A DNA stretch of 64,000 nt from Methylomonas sp. MK1 (GTDB lineage Bacteria > Pseudomonadota > Gammaproteobacteria > Methylococcales > Methylomonadaceae). The stretch lies in assembly GCF_000365425.1 (NCBI RefSeq), contig NZ_AQOV01000001.1, positions 1,426,001 to 1,490,000 of the forward strand. The letters are read 5' to 3'. Below the pieces are notes generated by a model, which had not been told where the DNA came from, made no database searches, and saw only the letters and a program-made list of their open reading frames with translations. The translations under genes and the position numbers were made by a program. Each line of letters starts with the position of its first letter. The stretch's first letter is position 1. Shown in pieces: positions 17,041-25,848 of this stretch.

Positions 17041-17811
17041 TCATTTCAGATAAACGTCGTATCTTAGCAATTTGCCCTGATAGCTTTCGCTGGGCTTGCC
17101 GCCTAAGGGTTCCGCGTAATCAGGGCTTTTGACTACCACGCGTTTGCCGGTCGCCTGCCAGGCGGCGGCAAATAAGTCTGCCCGGTCCAGGTCATCACCT
17201 AAAATATCGCGCAGTATCGCCATCGATTTTCGCGTCGCTGCGGTTTGTTTACGTTTGGGAGGAAACATCGGATCCAGGTAAATGCAATCCGGCGCTTGCG
17301 ACAAACCGCCCAGTAATTCGATGGCATTTCCGACCATTAGCGCGGGCGCTTGCAACTGCCGATTTAGCACCCAGTCCTTTTGCGCCAAACGTTGAAAACC
17401 ATCCTTGATCAGTTCAGCCATTACCGGCGAGCGCTCGATGCACTGTACCTCGTACCCCATACGAAATAAGGCTAAACTGTCCTGCGCCCAGCCCGTGGTG
17501 GCATCGATAATGGTTTTGGTTTTCTTGCCGATCGCCTGCGCCAACAAGTCTTTTTTGGGGGCCGGATAGGAGTGTTGCTCGCCGGGACGTGGATCGATTT
17601 CGACTATCAAGCCGCCTTTTTTCAAGGTTTGCTTGTCCAGCAGTTTCAGGCAGCCGTCGCGGTAACAAAGAAAACACCCTTGCAGGAATTCGCCAGGTAG
17701 CTCTGACAAAACGAGCAAGGGCCAAGCCAAGCGCTCAGCTAGCGCCTGACTGGCGGACATCACCGAGTCATCGGTATAGACTACTGCCCCTTGTGCCAAC
17801 ACAGCCACCAC
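17041..17811 (-). CDS. rsmJ: 16S rRNA (guanine1516-N2)-methyltransferase
   Basis: 256 aa SAM-dependent methyltransferase. TIIDATTGWAQDSLALFRMGYEVQCIER is the SAM-binding motif I region, and IYLDPMFPPKRKQTAATRK is the RsmJ-type catalytic loop. The start is GTG 17811 or GTG 17808, 10 nt past the sufU stop, so it is probably co-transcribed with suf genes. Length matches the family. Confidence 0.93.
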   Translation of the reverse strand: MVAVLAQGAVVYTDDSVMSASQALAERLAWPLLVLSELPGEFLQGCFLCYRDGCLKLLDKQTLKKGGLIVEIDPRPGEQHSYPAPKKDLLAQAIGKKTKTIIDATTGWAQDSLALFRMGYEVQCIERSPVMAELIKDGFQRLAQKDWVLNRQLQAPALMVGNAIELLGGLSQAPDCIYLDPMFPPKRKQTAATRKSMAILRDILGDDLDRADLFAAAWQATGKRVVVKSPDYAEPLGGKPSESYQGKLLRYDVYLK

Positions 17812-17821
17812 GAGCGATAAA

Positions 17822-18274
17822 TTACTCGGTGGAAATTGACTGGGCTTCGTTTTTCAAAGCAGCGTCTAAAGTATGCCAAGCTAGTGTGGCGCATTTCACC
17901 CGGGCAGGATATTCGCGCACCCCAGCCAACACAGCCAGTTTGCCGATGGCTTCGAGATTAATATCTTCGGTTTTACCCGTCGTCATTTCATGAAACTGCT
18001 TGAACAAAGTATCGGCCTCGGTTTCAGTCTTACCCTTGACGATTTCAGTCATTAAAGACACGGAAGCCGTGGAAATCGCGCAACCGGAGCCTTGGAAACT
18101 GGCATCGCTAATCACGTGATCATCAATTTTCAAAAACAACGTCAGCCTATCCCCGCACAAGGGATTAAAACCTTCCACTTGGCGATTGGCATTTTCCATC
18201 ACCCGAAAATTACGAGGATTGCGGTTGTGGTCGAATATGACCTCTTGGTATAGATCGCGTAAATCTTCAAACAT
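17822..18274 (-). CDS. sufU: SufU-type Fe-S scaffold / sulfur acceptor
   Basis: 150 aa IscU-like fold. The three ligand cysteines lie in NPLCGD (C40), GSGCAIS (C65) and RVKCATL (C128), with D42 beside the first. The extra segment between the second and third Cys is typical of SufU rather than IscU. It takes sulfur from SufS. Its start overlaps the sufS stop by one base (TAATG), showing translational coupling. Confidence 0.92.
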   Translation of the reverse strand: MFEDLRDLYQEVIFDHNRNPRNFRVMENANRQVEGFNPLCGDRLTLFLKIDDHVISDASFQGSGCAISTASVSLMTEIVKGKTETEADTLFKQFHEMTTGKTEDINLEAIGKLAVLAGVREYPARVKCATLAWHTLDAALKNEAQSISTE

Positions 18275-19497
18275 TAGCCAAACACCTCTATTAAGGATTT
18301 GATGCCTTGCATCAACACATCGATTTCTTGGCGGGTATTGTACATGGCAAACGAGGCCCGCGCCGTGGCGGGTACACCGTAAAAGTCCATCACCGGCATG
18401 GCGCAGTGGTGACCGGCGCGAATGGCGATGCCCAAACTGTCCAGCATGGTGCCGATGTCGTGCGGATGAATCCGATCCAGTGTGAACGACAAGATGCCAC
18501 CCTTATGCGCAGCCTGACCGATAATATTGAGGCCTTTAATCTGCTCAGCTTGCTGGGTAGCGTAATCCAGCAACTCGGCTTCATAGGCCGCGATATTATC
18601 CATGCCAATGGCAGTGACGTAATCGATCGCCGCGCCCAAGCCGATGATTTCGGCAATGGCCGGCGTGCCGGCTTCGAACTTATGCGGCAGGCCGGCGTAC
18701 TCGGTTTTTTGGAAAGTAACCTGCCTAATCATGTCGCCGCCGCCTTGATAGGGCGGCATGGCTTCCAGCAATGCCTGCTTACCATAAAGCACACCAGTGC
18801 CGGACGGTCCATAAAGCTTGTGGCCGGAAAACACGTAAAAGTCGCAGTCCAAGGCTTGTACATCCACCGCCATATGCGGAATTGCCTGCGCGCCGTCCAG
18901 CAATACCGGAATGTCTTTAGCGTGGGAGGCAGCGATAATTTTTTCCACCGGGTTGATCGTACCCAGGGCATTGGACATTTGGGTGATGGCCACTAGCTTG
19001 GTTTTGGCGTTCAACAATTGCGCAAACTCGTCGAACAGCAACTCGCCTTGTTGACTCATGGGTGCAACCTTCAAAACCGCCCCCATCTGCTGGCAAAGCA
19101 TTTGCCAAGGCACGATATTGGCGTGGTGTTCCATCGCGCTAATCACGATTTCATCGCCGGCTTGCAGTTGCGATTTACCGTAACTCTGCGCCACCAGGTT
19201 GATCGCTTCGGTCGCGCCGCGCACGAAGATGATTTCCTTAGTACTGGCAGCGTTGATAAACGTCCTGACCTTCTCCCGAGCCCCTTCAAATTTATCCGTA
19301 GCCCGTACGCTTAAGGTGTGCACACCACGATGGATATTGGCGTATTCATGGCTGTAGGTATGCACGATGCTGTCGATTACCGCCTGCAGCTTCTGGCAAC
19401 TGGCGGCGTTATCGAGATAAACCAAAGGGTTGTTACGGATTGTCTCGCCAAGGATAGGAAAATCGGCGCGGATTTGTTCTACTGGAAATATGCTCAT
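18274..19497 (-). CDS. sufS: Cysteine desulfurase SufS
   Basis: 407 aa group II cysteine desulfurase. PLP lysine in FSGHKLYGPSGTGVLYG; catalytic Cys in RAGHHCAMPVMDFYGVPATARASFAMYNT. Mobilises sulfur from cysteine as a persulfide and hands it to SufU. In the usual suf operon it would follow sufD directly. Here a gene on the opposite strand (19566-20138) lies between them, so sufS needs its own promoter or read-through of that antisense gene. Confidence 0.96.
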   Translation of the reverse strand: MSIFPVEQIRADFPILGETIRNNPLVYLDNAASCQKLQAVIDSIVHTYSHEYANIHRGVHTLSVRATDKFEGAREKVRTFINAASTKEIIFVRGATEAINLVAQSYGKSQLQAGDEIVISAMEHHANIVPWQMLCQQMGAVLKVAPMSQQGELLFDEFAQLLNAKTKLVAITQMSNALGTINPVEKIIAASHAKDIPVLLDGAQAIPHMAVDVQALDCDFYVFSGHKLYGPSGTGVLYGKQALLEAMPPYQGGGDMIRQVTFQKTEYAGLPHKFEAGTPAIAEIIGLGAAIDYVTAIGMDNIAAYEAELLDYATQQAEQIKGLNIIGQAAHKGGILSFTLDRIHPHDIGTMLDSLGIAIRAGHHCAMPVMDFYGVPATARASFAMYNTRQEIDVLMQGIKSLIEVFG

Positions 19498-19516
19498 CGC
19501 TAACTGTTTGGTTTAA

Positions 19517-19545
19517 TTGATTTCGTCTTTAGTAAACACTAGAAT
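19517..19545 (+). promoter_or_regulatory. Sigma-70-like promoter of the Uma2 gene
   Basis: TTGATT (19517-19522), 17-nt spacer, TAGAAT (19540-19545), predicting a start near 19552 and a leader of about 15 nt before ATG 19566. It is divergent from sufS. Confidence 0.5.
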
Positions 19546-19565
19546 CGAGATAGTCGATTCGATAA

Positions 19566-20138
19566 ATGGATAAAACTATGGTCGCTGTCTTTCCGCAAAA
19601 ACACCTTACTGACATCGCCGAGTGGCACCGCATGGGCGAAGCCGGGATTTTCCCACCGGAAACCCGTATGGAACTCATCGAAGGAGAAATCTTACACATG
19701 GCGCCGATAGGATTTAATCATGCAGGACATGTTACCCGGTTAACTCGCCACTTCTTCCGTTTGTTGGATGACACCATTTCGATTCGGTCTCAAAACCCCA
19801 TCCAACTTGGCGATCTATCCGAACCCGAACCTGATTTAGTTTTGGTAAAGCCGGATGCCGACGACTACACCACTCGCCATCCCGAAGCAACGGACGTGCT
19901 GCTGCTGGTAGAAGTATCCGACAGCACCTTACGCTTCGACCGCACTCAAAAACTGCGCCTCTATGCCACCCACGGCATTACCGAGTACTGGATCGTCAAC
20001 CTGATCGACAATTGCCTGGAAGTGTATCGGCAACCCCAAGACGGCGACTATCTGGATAAATCGGTACTGACAAAAGCCGATAGTATCAATCTGGTGGCTT
20101 TACCGGAGATTCAAGTCTCAGTCGCTTCGATCTTATAA
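19566..20138 (+). CDS. Uma2-family (DUF820) putative restriction endonuclease-fold protein
   Basis: 190 aa. MELIEGEILHMAPIGFNHAGHV, EPEPDLVLVKPD, LLLVEVSDSTLRFDRTQKLRLYATHGITEYWIVN follow the Uma2/DUF820 pattern, a PD-(D/E)XK nuclease fold with E...D...EVS...K as the putative catalytic set. These proteins are abundant in cyanobacteria and scattered elsewhere, with unproven function. It lies inside the suf cluster against the direction of transcription, and its last 6 nt overlap the end of sufD. Start 19566 or ATG 19578. Confidence 0.88.
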   Translation: MDKTMVAVFPQKHLTDIAEWHRMGEAGIFPPETRMELIEGEILHMAPIGFNHAGHVTRLTRHFFRLLDDTISIRSQNPIQLGDLSEPEPDLVLVKPDADDYTTRHPEATDVLLLVEVSDSTLRFDRTQKLRLYATHGITEYWIVNLIDNCLEVYRQPQDGDYLDKSVLTKADSINLVALPEIQVSVASIL

Positions 20139-21422
20139 ACTGATCGCCGGAAATCGCTCTAACAACTCTTTCAGCAGCAAGGCTTTTAACTCGGCATTTT
20201 CGACCTTATCTACCATCTCGTTGGCAAACGCAAAGGTCAAAATATTTTTGGCCGACGCCTCGTCAAGACCGCGCGATTGCAGATAAAACACCGACTTTTC
20301 TTCCAATTGCCCCACCGTGACGCCGTGCGAACACTTTACGTCGTCGGCATAAATCTCCAGCTGCGGCTTGGTATCCACTTCGGCATCCGCCGATAACAGC
20401 AAGTTACGGTTGTTCATTTCCGAATCGGTGCGCTGCGCGTCCTCGGCCACGATCACCCGACCTTGAAACACCCCGCGTGCCTTGTTATCCAATACGCCTT
20501 TGTAAAACTCGCGGCTAATGCCGTGCGGTTTTAGGTGATTGATGCGGGTGTGGTTATCGATATGTTGGCGCTTACTGGCCACGAACAAACCGTTTAAAGA
20601 ACACTCCGCGGCCGTATCCAGATCGCTATGAATGTCACTGCGCGCCAGCCCGCTGCCCAAAGCAAAATTATGATGATCAAAGCGGCTGTCTCGCGCTTGC
20701 TTAACGTAAGTGCCACCAAAATGCTGGGCTTTTTCGCTTTCAAGCTGGACTTTGTAAAGCATCAAACTGGCATTGTTGCCCAACAAACATTCATTGACGG
20801 AGGCGGTGAAATAGCTATCGATGCTGCCGACATAGGTTTCGACAATTTCCGCTTCGGCTTGCTCATTCAGGACAAACAAATTCCGGGTTGCTGCCAGCGC
20901 ATCGGCTTGGGTAACCACGTGCAGAATCTGCAGAGGCTTTTCCAATTGCTGCTTAGCCGCCACTTCGATCACCACACCGTCGGCGAACCAGGCATTATTG
21001 AACGCCACCAGATTATGTTCAGCACTGGTCACAGCTTGTCCCAAACGACTTTCCAGCCAAGCCGGATTATCTTGCAAAGCCTGTTTCAGACTGGAAACAG
21101 ACACTTTGCCTGCCAAGGCTTCCAGGCGCGACAAGGACGGCGAAAACAGTCCGTTGACCAAAACGACACTGGCGGCATCCTCCAATCTGTACTGATTCAA
21201 CCAGTCTTCATCGACACTCTGGCTGGAGTTGGGTGCGAACAGGGTTTTATTTAGCGCCGACAAATTGGTGTAACGCCACTCTTCCTCGCGATTGCCAGGA
21301 AAGCCGCTGACGCCAAAAGCCTGCAAGGCCTGTTTTCTAAAGCCTTGCAGCCAAGGCAAATCCAGCCCCGGCAAACTCGCCGCCAAGCCGGAATATTCCG
21401 TTAAATACGCTGCGCCGCTCAT
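20133..21422 (-). CDS. sufD: Fe-S cluster assembly protein SufD
   Basis: 429 aa beta-helix protein of the SufBC2D scaffold. The N-terminal REEEWRYTNLS helix, central repeated beta-helix and C-terminal CSHGVTVGQLEEKSVFYLQSRGLDEASAKNILTFAF core are characteristic. Start overlaps the sufC stop by 4 nt. It partners SufB and SufC in Fe-S cluster assembly. Confidence 0.95.
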   Translation of the reverse strand: MSGAAYLTEYSGLAASLPGLDLPWLQGFRKQALQAFGVSGFPGNREEEWRYTNLSALNKTLFAPNSSQSVDEDWLNQYRLEDAASVVLVNGLFSPSLSRLEALAGKVSVSSLKQALQDNPAWLESRLGQAVTSAEHNLVAFNNAWFADGVVIEVAAKQQLEKPLQILHVVTQADALAATRNLFVLNEQAEAEIVETYVGSIDSYFTASVNECLLGNNASLMLYKVQLESEKAQHFGGTYVKQARDSRFDHHNFALGSGLARSDIHSDLDTAAECSLNGLFVASKRQHIDNHTRINHLKPHGISREFYKGVLDNKARGVFQGRVIVAEDAQRTDSEMNNRNLLLSADAEVDTKPQLEIYADDVKCSHGVTVGQLEEKSVFYLQSRGLDEASAKNILTFAFANEMVDKVENAELKALLLKELLERFPAISL

Positions 21423-22180
21423 GCCGCTTGCCCTTCCAGCCAGCTATAACCACGTTCTTCCAGCTCCAATGCCAATTCCGGTCCACCGGATTTAACAATC
21501 TTGCCGTCGGCCAACACATGCACCACATCAGGCTTGATATAGTCCAGCAGACGTTGGTAATGGGTGATCATCAAGAACGAACGTTCGGCGTTACGCAAGG
21601 AATTCACCCCTTCGGAGACAATGCGCAATGCGTCGATGTCCAAACCGGAATCGGTTTCGTCGAGGATGCACAGCTTGGGCTCCAATATCGCCGCCTGCAA
21701 AATCTCGTTACGCTTCTTCTCGCCACCGGAAAAGCCTTCGTTAACCGCGCGGTACAAAAACTTCTCGTCCATCTGCAACAACTTGACCTTGCTTTTGACA
21801 ATGGTCAGAAAATCCATCGCGTCCACTTCCGGCAACCCCTGATGCTTGCGCATCGCATTCAGCGCGGCTTTCAACAAATAGATATTGCTGACGCCTGGGA
21901 TTTCCACCGGATATTGAAAGGCCAAAAACACCCCTTCACGGGCACGAATTTCCGGGGCCAATTCCAGCAAGTCCTTGCCGTTATAAGTTACGCTGCCTTC
22001 GGTGACCGTGTAGCCGGCTTTACCGGACAACACATGCGATAAGGTACTCTTGCCGGCGCCGTTGGGGCCCATGATGGCGTGAACTTCACCTGGATTCATA
22101 TCCAGGGTTAGGCCTTTTAATATGGGTTTGTCGTTGATGGTTACGTGGAGATTTTTTATGCTGAGCATACGTTTGGTCAC
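21419..22180 (-). CDS. sufC: Fe-S cluster assembly ATPase SufC
   Basis: 253 aa ABC ATPase. Walker A GPNGAGKSTL, signature FSGGEKKRNEI and Walker B LCILDETDSGLDIDAL (the SufC-type signature) are intact. It drives conformational change of SufBD on ATP hydrolysis. About 1.5 kb of inverted-repeat material separates it from sufB upstream, so it may not share the sufB transcript at full level. Confidence 0.96.
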   Translation of the reverse strand: MTKRMLSIKNLHVTINDKPILKGLTLDMNPGEVHAIMGPNGAGKSTLSHVLSGKAGYTVTEGSVTYNGKDLLELAPEIRAREGVFLAFQYPVEIPGVSNIYLLKAALNAMRKHQGLPEVDAMDFLTIVKSKVKLLQMDEKFLYRAVNEGFSGGEKKRNEILQAAILEPKLCILDETDSGLDIDALRIVSEGVNSLRNAERSFLMITHYQRLLDYIKPDVVHVLADGKIVKSGGPELALELEERGYSWLEGQAA

Positions 22181-22211
22181 CTAAGTTTTTTTAAATAATT
22201 CCGAACCTAAT

Positions 22212-22260
22212 CGTTCCCACGCTCCAGCGTGGGAACGCAGCTTTTGACGCTCCAGCGTCA
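22212..22260. repeat. Two short palindromes after sufC
   Basis: CGTTCCCACGCT (22212-22223) pairs with 22226-22237. TGACGCT (22245-22251) pairs with 22254-22260. Both have a CC loop. The GTTCCCAxGC-type palindrome recurs, altered, at 23664-23687 on the far side of the insertion. This is a repeat style common in gammaproteobacterial intergenic DNA (from memory). Confidence 0.75.
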
Positions 22261-22304
22261 CCATTAGCCTGGCTAGGTTGAATAACCCAGCATTTAAATT
22301 ATGT

Positions 22305-22551
22305 GTCGCTAACGCGACGGTTTTTTAAAGTCGGGTCTCGGCCCGACAGCCGAGATACTTTCTTTTGCATCGCCAAAAGAAAGTATCCAAAGAAAAGGCG
22401 ACCCGGATGCCGCTTTTATCCTGCGCTCCTCGCTTTTGAGCGGGGTTGCCGAAAGGGGCTTCCTGCCCCTTCGGCAACGCGATGCATCCATGCATCGCCC
22501 CTACGGGCTATTCCGTTCAAAAGCTCCGGTGCTCGGCGCGGCATACGGGAA
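22305..22551 (+). repeat. Left arm of a ~250-bp inverted repeat
   Basis: Contains, in order, GTCGCTAACGCGAC, a hairpin TCGGGTCTCGGCCCGA, a second hairpin GATACTTTCTTTTG...CAAAAGAAAGTATC, then a third GGGGCTTCCTGCCCC-type hairpin. The same order appears reverse-complemented at 23371-23623. The central 75 bp (22331-22405) differ from the other arm at only a few positions; the rest is more diverged. Open frames inside the arm are incidental. Confidence 0.85.
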
Positions 22552-22645
22552 GAAAAACCATCCCGTGCAGGTTGGGCAATTTTGCCCACCATTGGCTTTC
22601 ATCCTGCGTGGGCACTAAACCATGCCACCCTACCCGGCAAAAAGC

Positions 22646-23248
22646 CTATAAATTCATAAAGTTTTCTATTTTATTTTCTAGCTTTACTGCTTTATCAGTT
22701 AACTGTTTAATCTCACGCTCAATGTCGCACATTCTTTCAATATGAAGACAATAGCCGCCATACACAGTACTATTGTTTATATTGCTCGAAAAGTCACTTA
22801 ATGCTTTACCACTTTTTAAAAACTTATACATAACCTCTTTTAATCCCGGCTCTAATTCAGAAATTATTTGATATTTCTCGGAACTTAGCACACCAATCCT
22901 CGTTAAAGTCGAGCTTAGTGAAGTCGTTAAAGCTGCAAGTATCAATTGTTTTTCCTGCGCGACTGTTGATACTTTTAATAACTCTCTTGTCTTCTTTAGC
23001 TCATCTTTCTGCAACTCGTAAGTCTTTGCTATTAAATAGAAAGCAAATGATGCAATTACGGGATTAAGTATTCCGCCAACGTAATCACCAAACGTCCCCC
23101 AAACTTCATTTTTATCCGATAATTGGTCATTAAAATTAAAAAAATAACAACCAAATACAATAGAAACTATTAGGCACAGAAACGCTACAAACCATTTTGT
23201 GTTGATATCGTTCGAATCTGATTTCGTTGATTTATCCGAATTGTCCAT
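22646..23248 (-). CDS. Two-TM coiled-coil protein, accessory gene in the suf insertion
   Basis: 200 aa from ATG 23248 (MDNSDKSTKSD); a longer frame to 23335 runs into repeat-flanking DNA. TM1 is about WFVAFLCLIVSIVFGCYFF. The second hydrophobic stretch is in GTFGDYVGGILNPVIASFAFYLIAKTYELQKDELKKTRELL, a pattern I recall from many uncharacterised accessory and prophage-borne proteins. A helical/coiled-coil cytoplasmic part follows. It is strikingly AT-rich against its surroundings, which with the flanking inverted repeats suggests horizontal gain. Similar small TM-plus-coiled-coil proteins occur as effectors in some defence systems. That role is speculation here. Confidence 0.7.
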   Translation of the reverse strand: MDNSDKSTKSDSNDINTKWFVAFLCLIVSIVFGCYFFNFNDQLSDKNEVWGTFGDYVGGILNPVIASFAFYLIAKTYELQKDELKKTRELLKVSTVAQEKQLILAALTTSLSSTLTRIGVLSSEKYQIISELEPGLKEVMYKFLKSGKALSDFSSNINNSTVYGGYCLHIERMCDIEREIKQLTDKAVKLENKIENFMNL

Positions 23249-23370
23249 AAATAATTTAAAAAGCAGATTCCGGTTCATAGCACATGCTGAACGGAGCGCC
23301 TGACGGCAGCATCCTAAAAATTCTTCCCAAATCAAAATATCCCACTGCCTTCAATCCCGCGACGGGGTTA

Positions 23371-23623
23371 TTCCCATTATTCCGCCCCGAGCACCGCAGC
23401 TTTTGGCAAGATCGGCCCGCAGGGGAGCGGCAGGGATGCCGCTCGTTTTCGGAGGGGCTGGGAAGCCCCTTCCGAAAACCCTCGCCAAAAGCGAGAAGCG
23501 CAGGATTAAGGCGGAATTCCGGGTGGCCTTTTCTTTGGATACTTTCTTTTGGCCAAGCAAAAGAAAGTATCTCGGCTGTCGGGCCGAGACCCGACATATA
23601 AACCCCCCCGTCGCGCTAGCGAC
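23371..23623 (-). repeat. Right arm of the ~250-bp inverted repeat
   Basis: Reverse complement of the 22305-22551 arm, with the same order of hairpins and GTCGCTAGCGCGAC at the outer end (23610-23623). The best-conserved block is 23519-23594. No transposase, tandem site duplication or tRNA end was found at the outer borders. Confidence 0.85.
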
Positions 23624-23663
23624 GCCTCAAACAGCAATGAAAGCTAGAGCTTTCAAGACCGCG

Positions 23664-23687
23664 TTCCCAAGCCGGAGCTTGGGAACC
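23664..23687. repeat. GTTCCCAAGC palindrome before sufB end
   Basis: GTTCCCAAGC (23664-23673) pairs with GCTTGGGAAC (23678-23687). Related in style to the palindrome at 22212-22237, so the whole insertion is bracketed by like elements. It lies 15 nt past the sufB stop and could end sufB transcription. Confidence 0.7.
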
Positions 23688-23701
23688 AGAAAAAACCCTT
23701 T

Positions 23702-25150
23702 TTAACCAACCGCCCCTTCCAAGCTAATCCCCAACAACGCCTGCGCCTCAACCGCAAACTCCATCGGCAACTCCTTAAACACTTCCTTACAAAACCCATT
23801 CACAATCATCGACACCGCATCTTCCGCAGACAAACCGCGTTGCTGGCAAAAGAACAATTGATCTTCACTGATCTTGGAGGTGGTCGCTTCATGCTCGATC
23901 TGCGCGGTCGGCTGTTTCACTTCCACGTAAGGGAACGTGTGTGCGCCGCATTTATCACCAACCAACAGCGAATCACATTGGGTATGGTTGCGGGCGTTTT
24001 CGGCGGACTTGGCCACTTTCACCAAACCACGATAGGTATTTTGCGCCCGACCGGCGGAAATACCCTTCGACACGATGGTGCTGCGGGTGTTTTTGCCGAT
24101 ATGGATCATCTTGGTACCGGTGTCGGCTTGTTGCAGGTTATTGGTCAAGGCCACTGAGTAAAACTCGCCGACCGAATCGTCGCCTAGCAACACGCAGCTT
24201 GGGTATTTCCAGGTAATCGCGGAGCCGGTTTCGACTTGGGTCCAGGATACTTTGGAATTGTGGCCGCGACATTCGGCACGCTTGGTGACGAAGTTATAAA
24301 TACCGCCTTTGCCATCTTTATCGCCCGGATACCAGTTTTGCACGGTGGAATATTTGATCTGGGCATTGTCCATTGCCACCAGCTCTACTACCGCCGCATG
24401 CAACTGGTTTTCGTCTCGCATTGGCGCGGTGCAGCCTTCCAGGTAAGACACATGGGACCCTTCATCGGCAATGATCAAAGTTCTTTCAAACTGGCCCGTA
24501 TTGGCGGCGTTAATTCTGAAATAGGTCGATAACTCCATCGGGCAACGCACCCCCTTGGGGATGTAAACAAAAGAACCATCAGTGAAGACGGCGGCATTCA
24601 ATGCAGCGAAAAAGTTATCACCGGTTGGTACTACGCTACCAAGGTATTGCTTCACTAATTCCGGGTGTTCCTGCAAGGCTTCGGAAATCGGGCAGAAAAT
24701 CACCCCGGCATCTTTCAATTTGCCTTTAAAAGTCGTGGCTACCGACACGCTGTCGAACACTGCATCGACTGCGATACCAGCCAAACGCTCTTGTTCGTCG
24801 AGCGGGATGCCGAGCTTTTTATAGGTATCCAGTAACTCTGGATCGACTTCATCCAGGCTTTTCGGCCCGGCTTTTTTTGATTTTGGCGCCGAGTAGTAAC
24901 TGATGGATTGATAATCGATGGGATCGATTTTAAGTTGCGCCCAGTCTGGCGATGGCATGGTCTGCCAATGCCGGAAGGCTTTAAGCCGATATTCCAGCAT
25001 GAATTCCGGCTCGTTTTTGACTTTGGATAACCGGCGAATCACGTCTTCGTCCAAGCCTGGCGGAAACGTATCGACTTCCAGCTCGGTCACAAACCCTTGT
25101 TTATATTCCTGACTGATCAAATGTTCAATTTCTTGTGCGCTGGTAGACAT
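23702..25150 (-). CDS. sufB: Fe-S cluster assembly protein SufB
   Basis: 482 aa beta-helix scaffold subunit. Contains [43 protein letters not shown], and the C-terminal [40 protein letters not shown] typical of SufB, with conserved cysteines used for cluster building. First structural gene after the regulator (14-nt gap). Confidence 0.96.
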   Translation of the reverse strand: MSTSAQEIEHLISQEYKQGFVTELEVDTFPPGLDEDVIRRLSKVKNEPEFMLEYRLKAFRHWQTMPSPDWAQLKIDPIDYQSISYYSAPKSKKAGPKSLDEVDPELLDTYKKLGIPLDEQERLAGIAVDAVFDSVSVATTFKGKLKDAGVIFCPISEALQEHPELVKQYLGSVVPTGDNFFAALNAAVFTDGSFVYIPKGVRCPMELSTYFRINAANTGQFERTLIIADEGSHVSYLEGCTAPMRDENQLHAAVVELVAMDNAQIKYSTVQNWYPGDKDGKGGIYNFVTKRAECRGHNSKVSWTQVETGSAITWKYPSCVLLGDDSVGEFYSVALTNNLQQADTGTKMIHIGKNTRSTIVSKGISAGRAQNTYRGLVKVAKSAENARNHTQCDSLLVGDKCGAHTFPYVEVKQPTAQIEHEATTSKISEDQLFFCQQRGLSAEDAVSMIVNGFCKEVFKELPMEFAVEAQALLGISLEGAVG

Positions 25151-25164
25151 AATCTTTTGGGTAA

Positions 25165-25614
25165 TTAGCGAAACAACTGGTTAACCGGAATGGAGACTTC
25201 TTCCGGCTGTTTAAACGGCAAAATCAGATCGGCTAAGGTCACCGATTCCAGCGCATTGGCGATTTTTTGGTTAATCAAATGCCAATTGCCTTGAATCCGG
25301 CAACCGCTGGCTTGATCGCAACTCTTGTGCGACACGGTGCATTCAGTCAGGGCAATCGGCCCTTCCAAAGCAAAAATCACGGTGGCCACGCTAATCCGGC
25401 TAGGCTCTTTAGCCAAGGCGTAACCGCCTTTTGCCCCGCGCATAGACACCAACACACCCGCCTTAAGCAGTATCTTTAAGATCTTGCTTACCGTTGGCTG
25501 CGAGATGCCGGTGGCCTCAGCAATTTCTAAAGCCCCATGCACACAACTCCTGTCCCTTGCCATGTAGCTCAAGATCACCGTGGCATAGTCTGTTAGCTTG
25601 CTCAACCTTAACAT
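25165..25614 (-). CDS. Rrf2-family SUF regulator (SufR/IscR-like)
   Basis: 149 aa. N-terminal winged helix ([48 protein letters not shown]) and a Fe-S ligand segment [16 protein letters not shown] with three Cys. It matches the SUF-associated Rrf2 regulators of gammaproteobacteria and should sense cluster supply. It is the first gene of the suf operon, with a good AAGGAG ribosome site and an IscR-like palindrome over its own -10, so autoregulation is expected. Confidence 0.92.
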   Translation of the reverse strand: MLRLSKLTDYATVILSYMARDRSCVHGALEIAEATGISQPTVSKILKILLKAGVLVSMRGAKGGYALAKEPSRISVATVIFALEGPIALTECTVSHKSCDQASGCRIQGNWHLINQKIANALESVTLADLILPFKQPEEVSIPVNQLFR

Positions 25615-25634
25615 CGCGCTCCTTTTACATTTAG

Positions 25635-25667
25635 GACTATTTTAGTCTTATTTAAATCCTTAGTAAA
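25635..25667 (-). promoter_or_regulatory. suf operon promoter with IscR type 1-like operator
   Basis: On the minus strand: -35 TTTACT (25662-25667), 17-nt spacer, -10 TAAAAT (25639-25644). The -10 is buried in GACTATTTTAGTC (25635-25647), a palindrome that fits the GACTRWWWYAGTC core of the E. coli IscR type 1 site. Binding there would block RNA polymerase, fitting repression by the adjacent Rrf2 protein. Confidence 0.65.
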
Positions 25668-25848
25668 CAGCTTGGTTATTAAAAATCTTATTTTCCCATG
25701 AACACCGTTATCTTGTGAGTTCTCGTACACGGTGTTATCTGGTTCAGCATCGGGGAAAAACAGCTTGCAACAACTTTTCCCTGAAAATCTTGTTTTTTTG
25801 CAATACACTTCTTAAGAGAACGAAACACACTCCATTTGATAAAAAGCC

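Noticed and set aside
22303..22745. Overlapping open frames in the left repeat arm
   Set aside because: They arise from hairpin-rich repeat DNA; frames overlap one another in all directions and have no recognisable domain.
22212..23687. CRISPR array from repeated hairpins around the suf insertion
   Set aside because: The repeats are inverted pairs, not direct repeats with regular spacers, and there are no cas genes.
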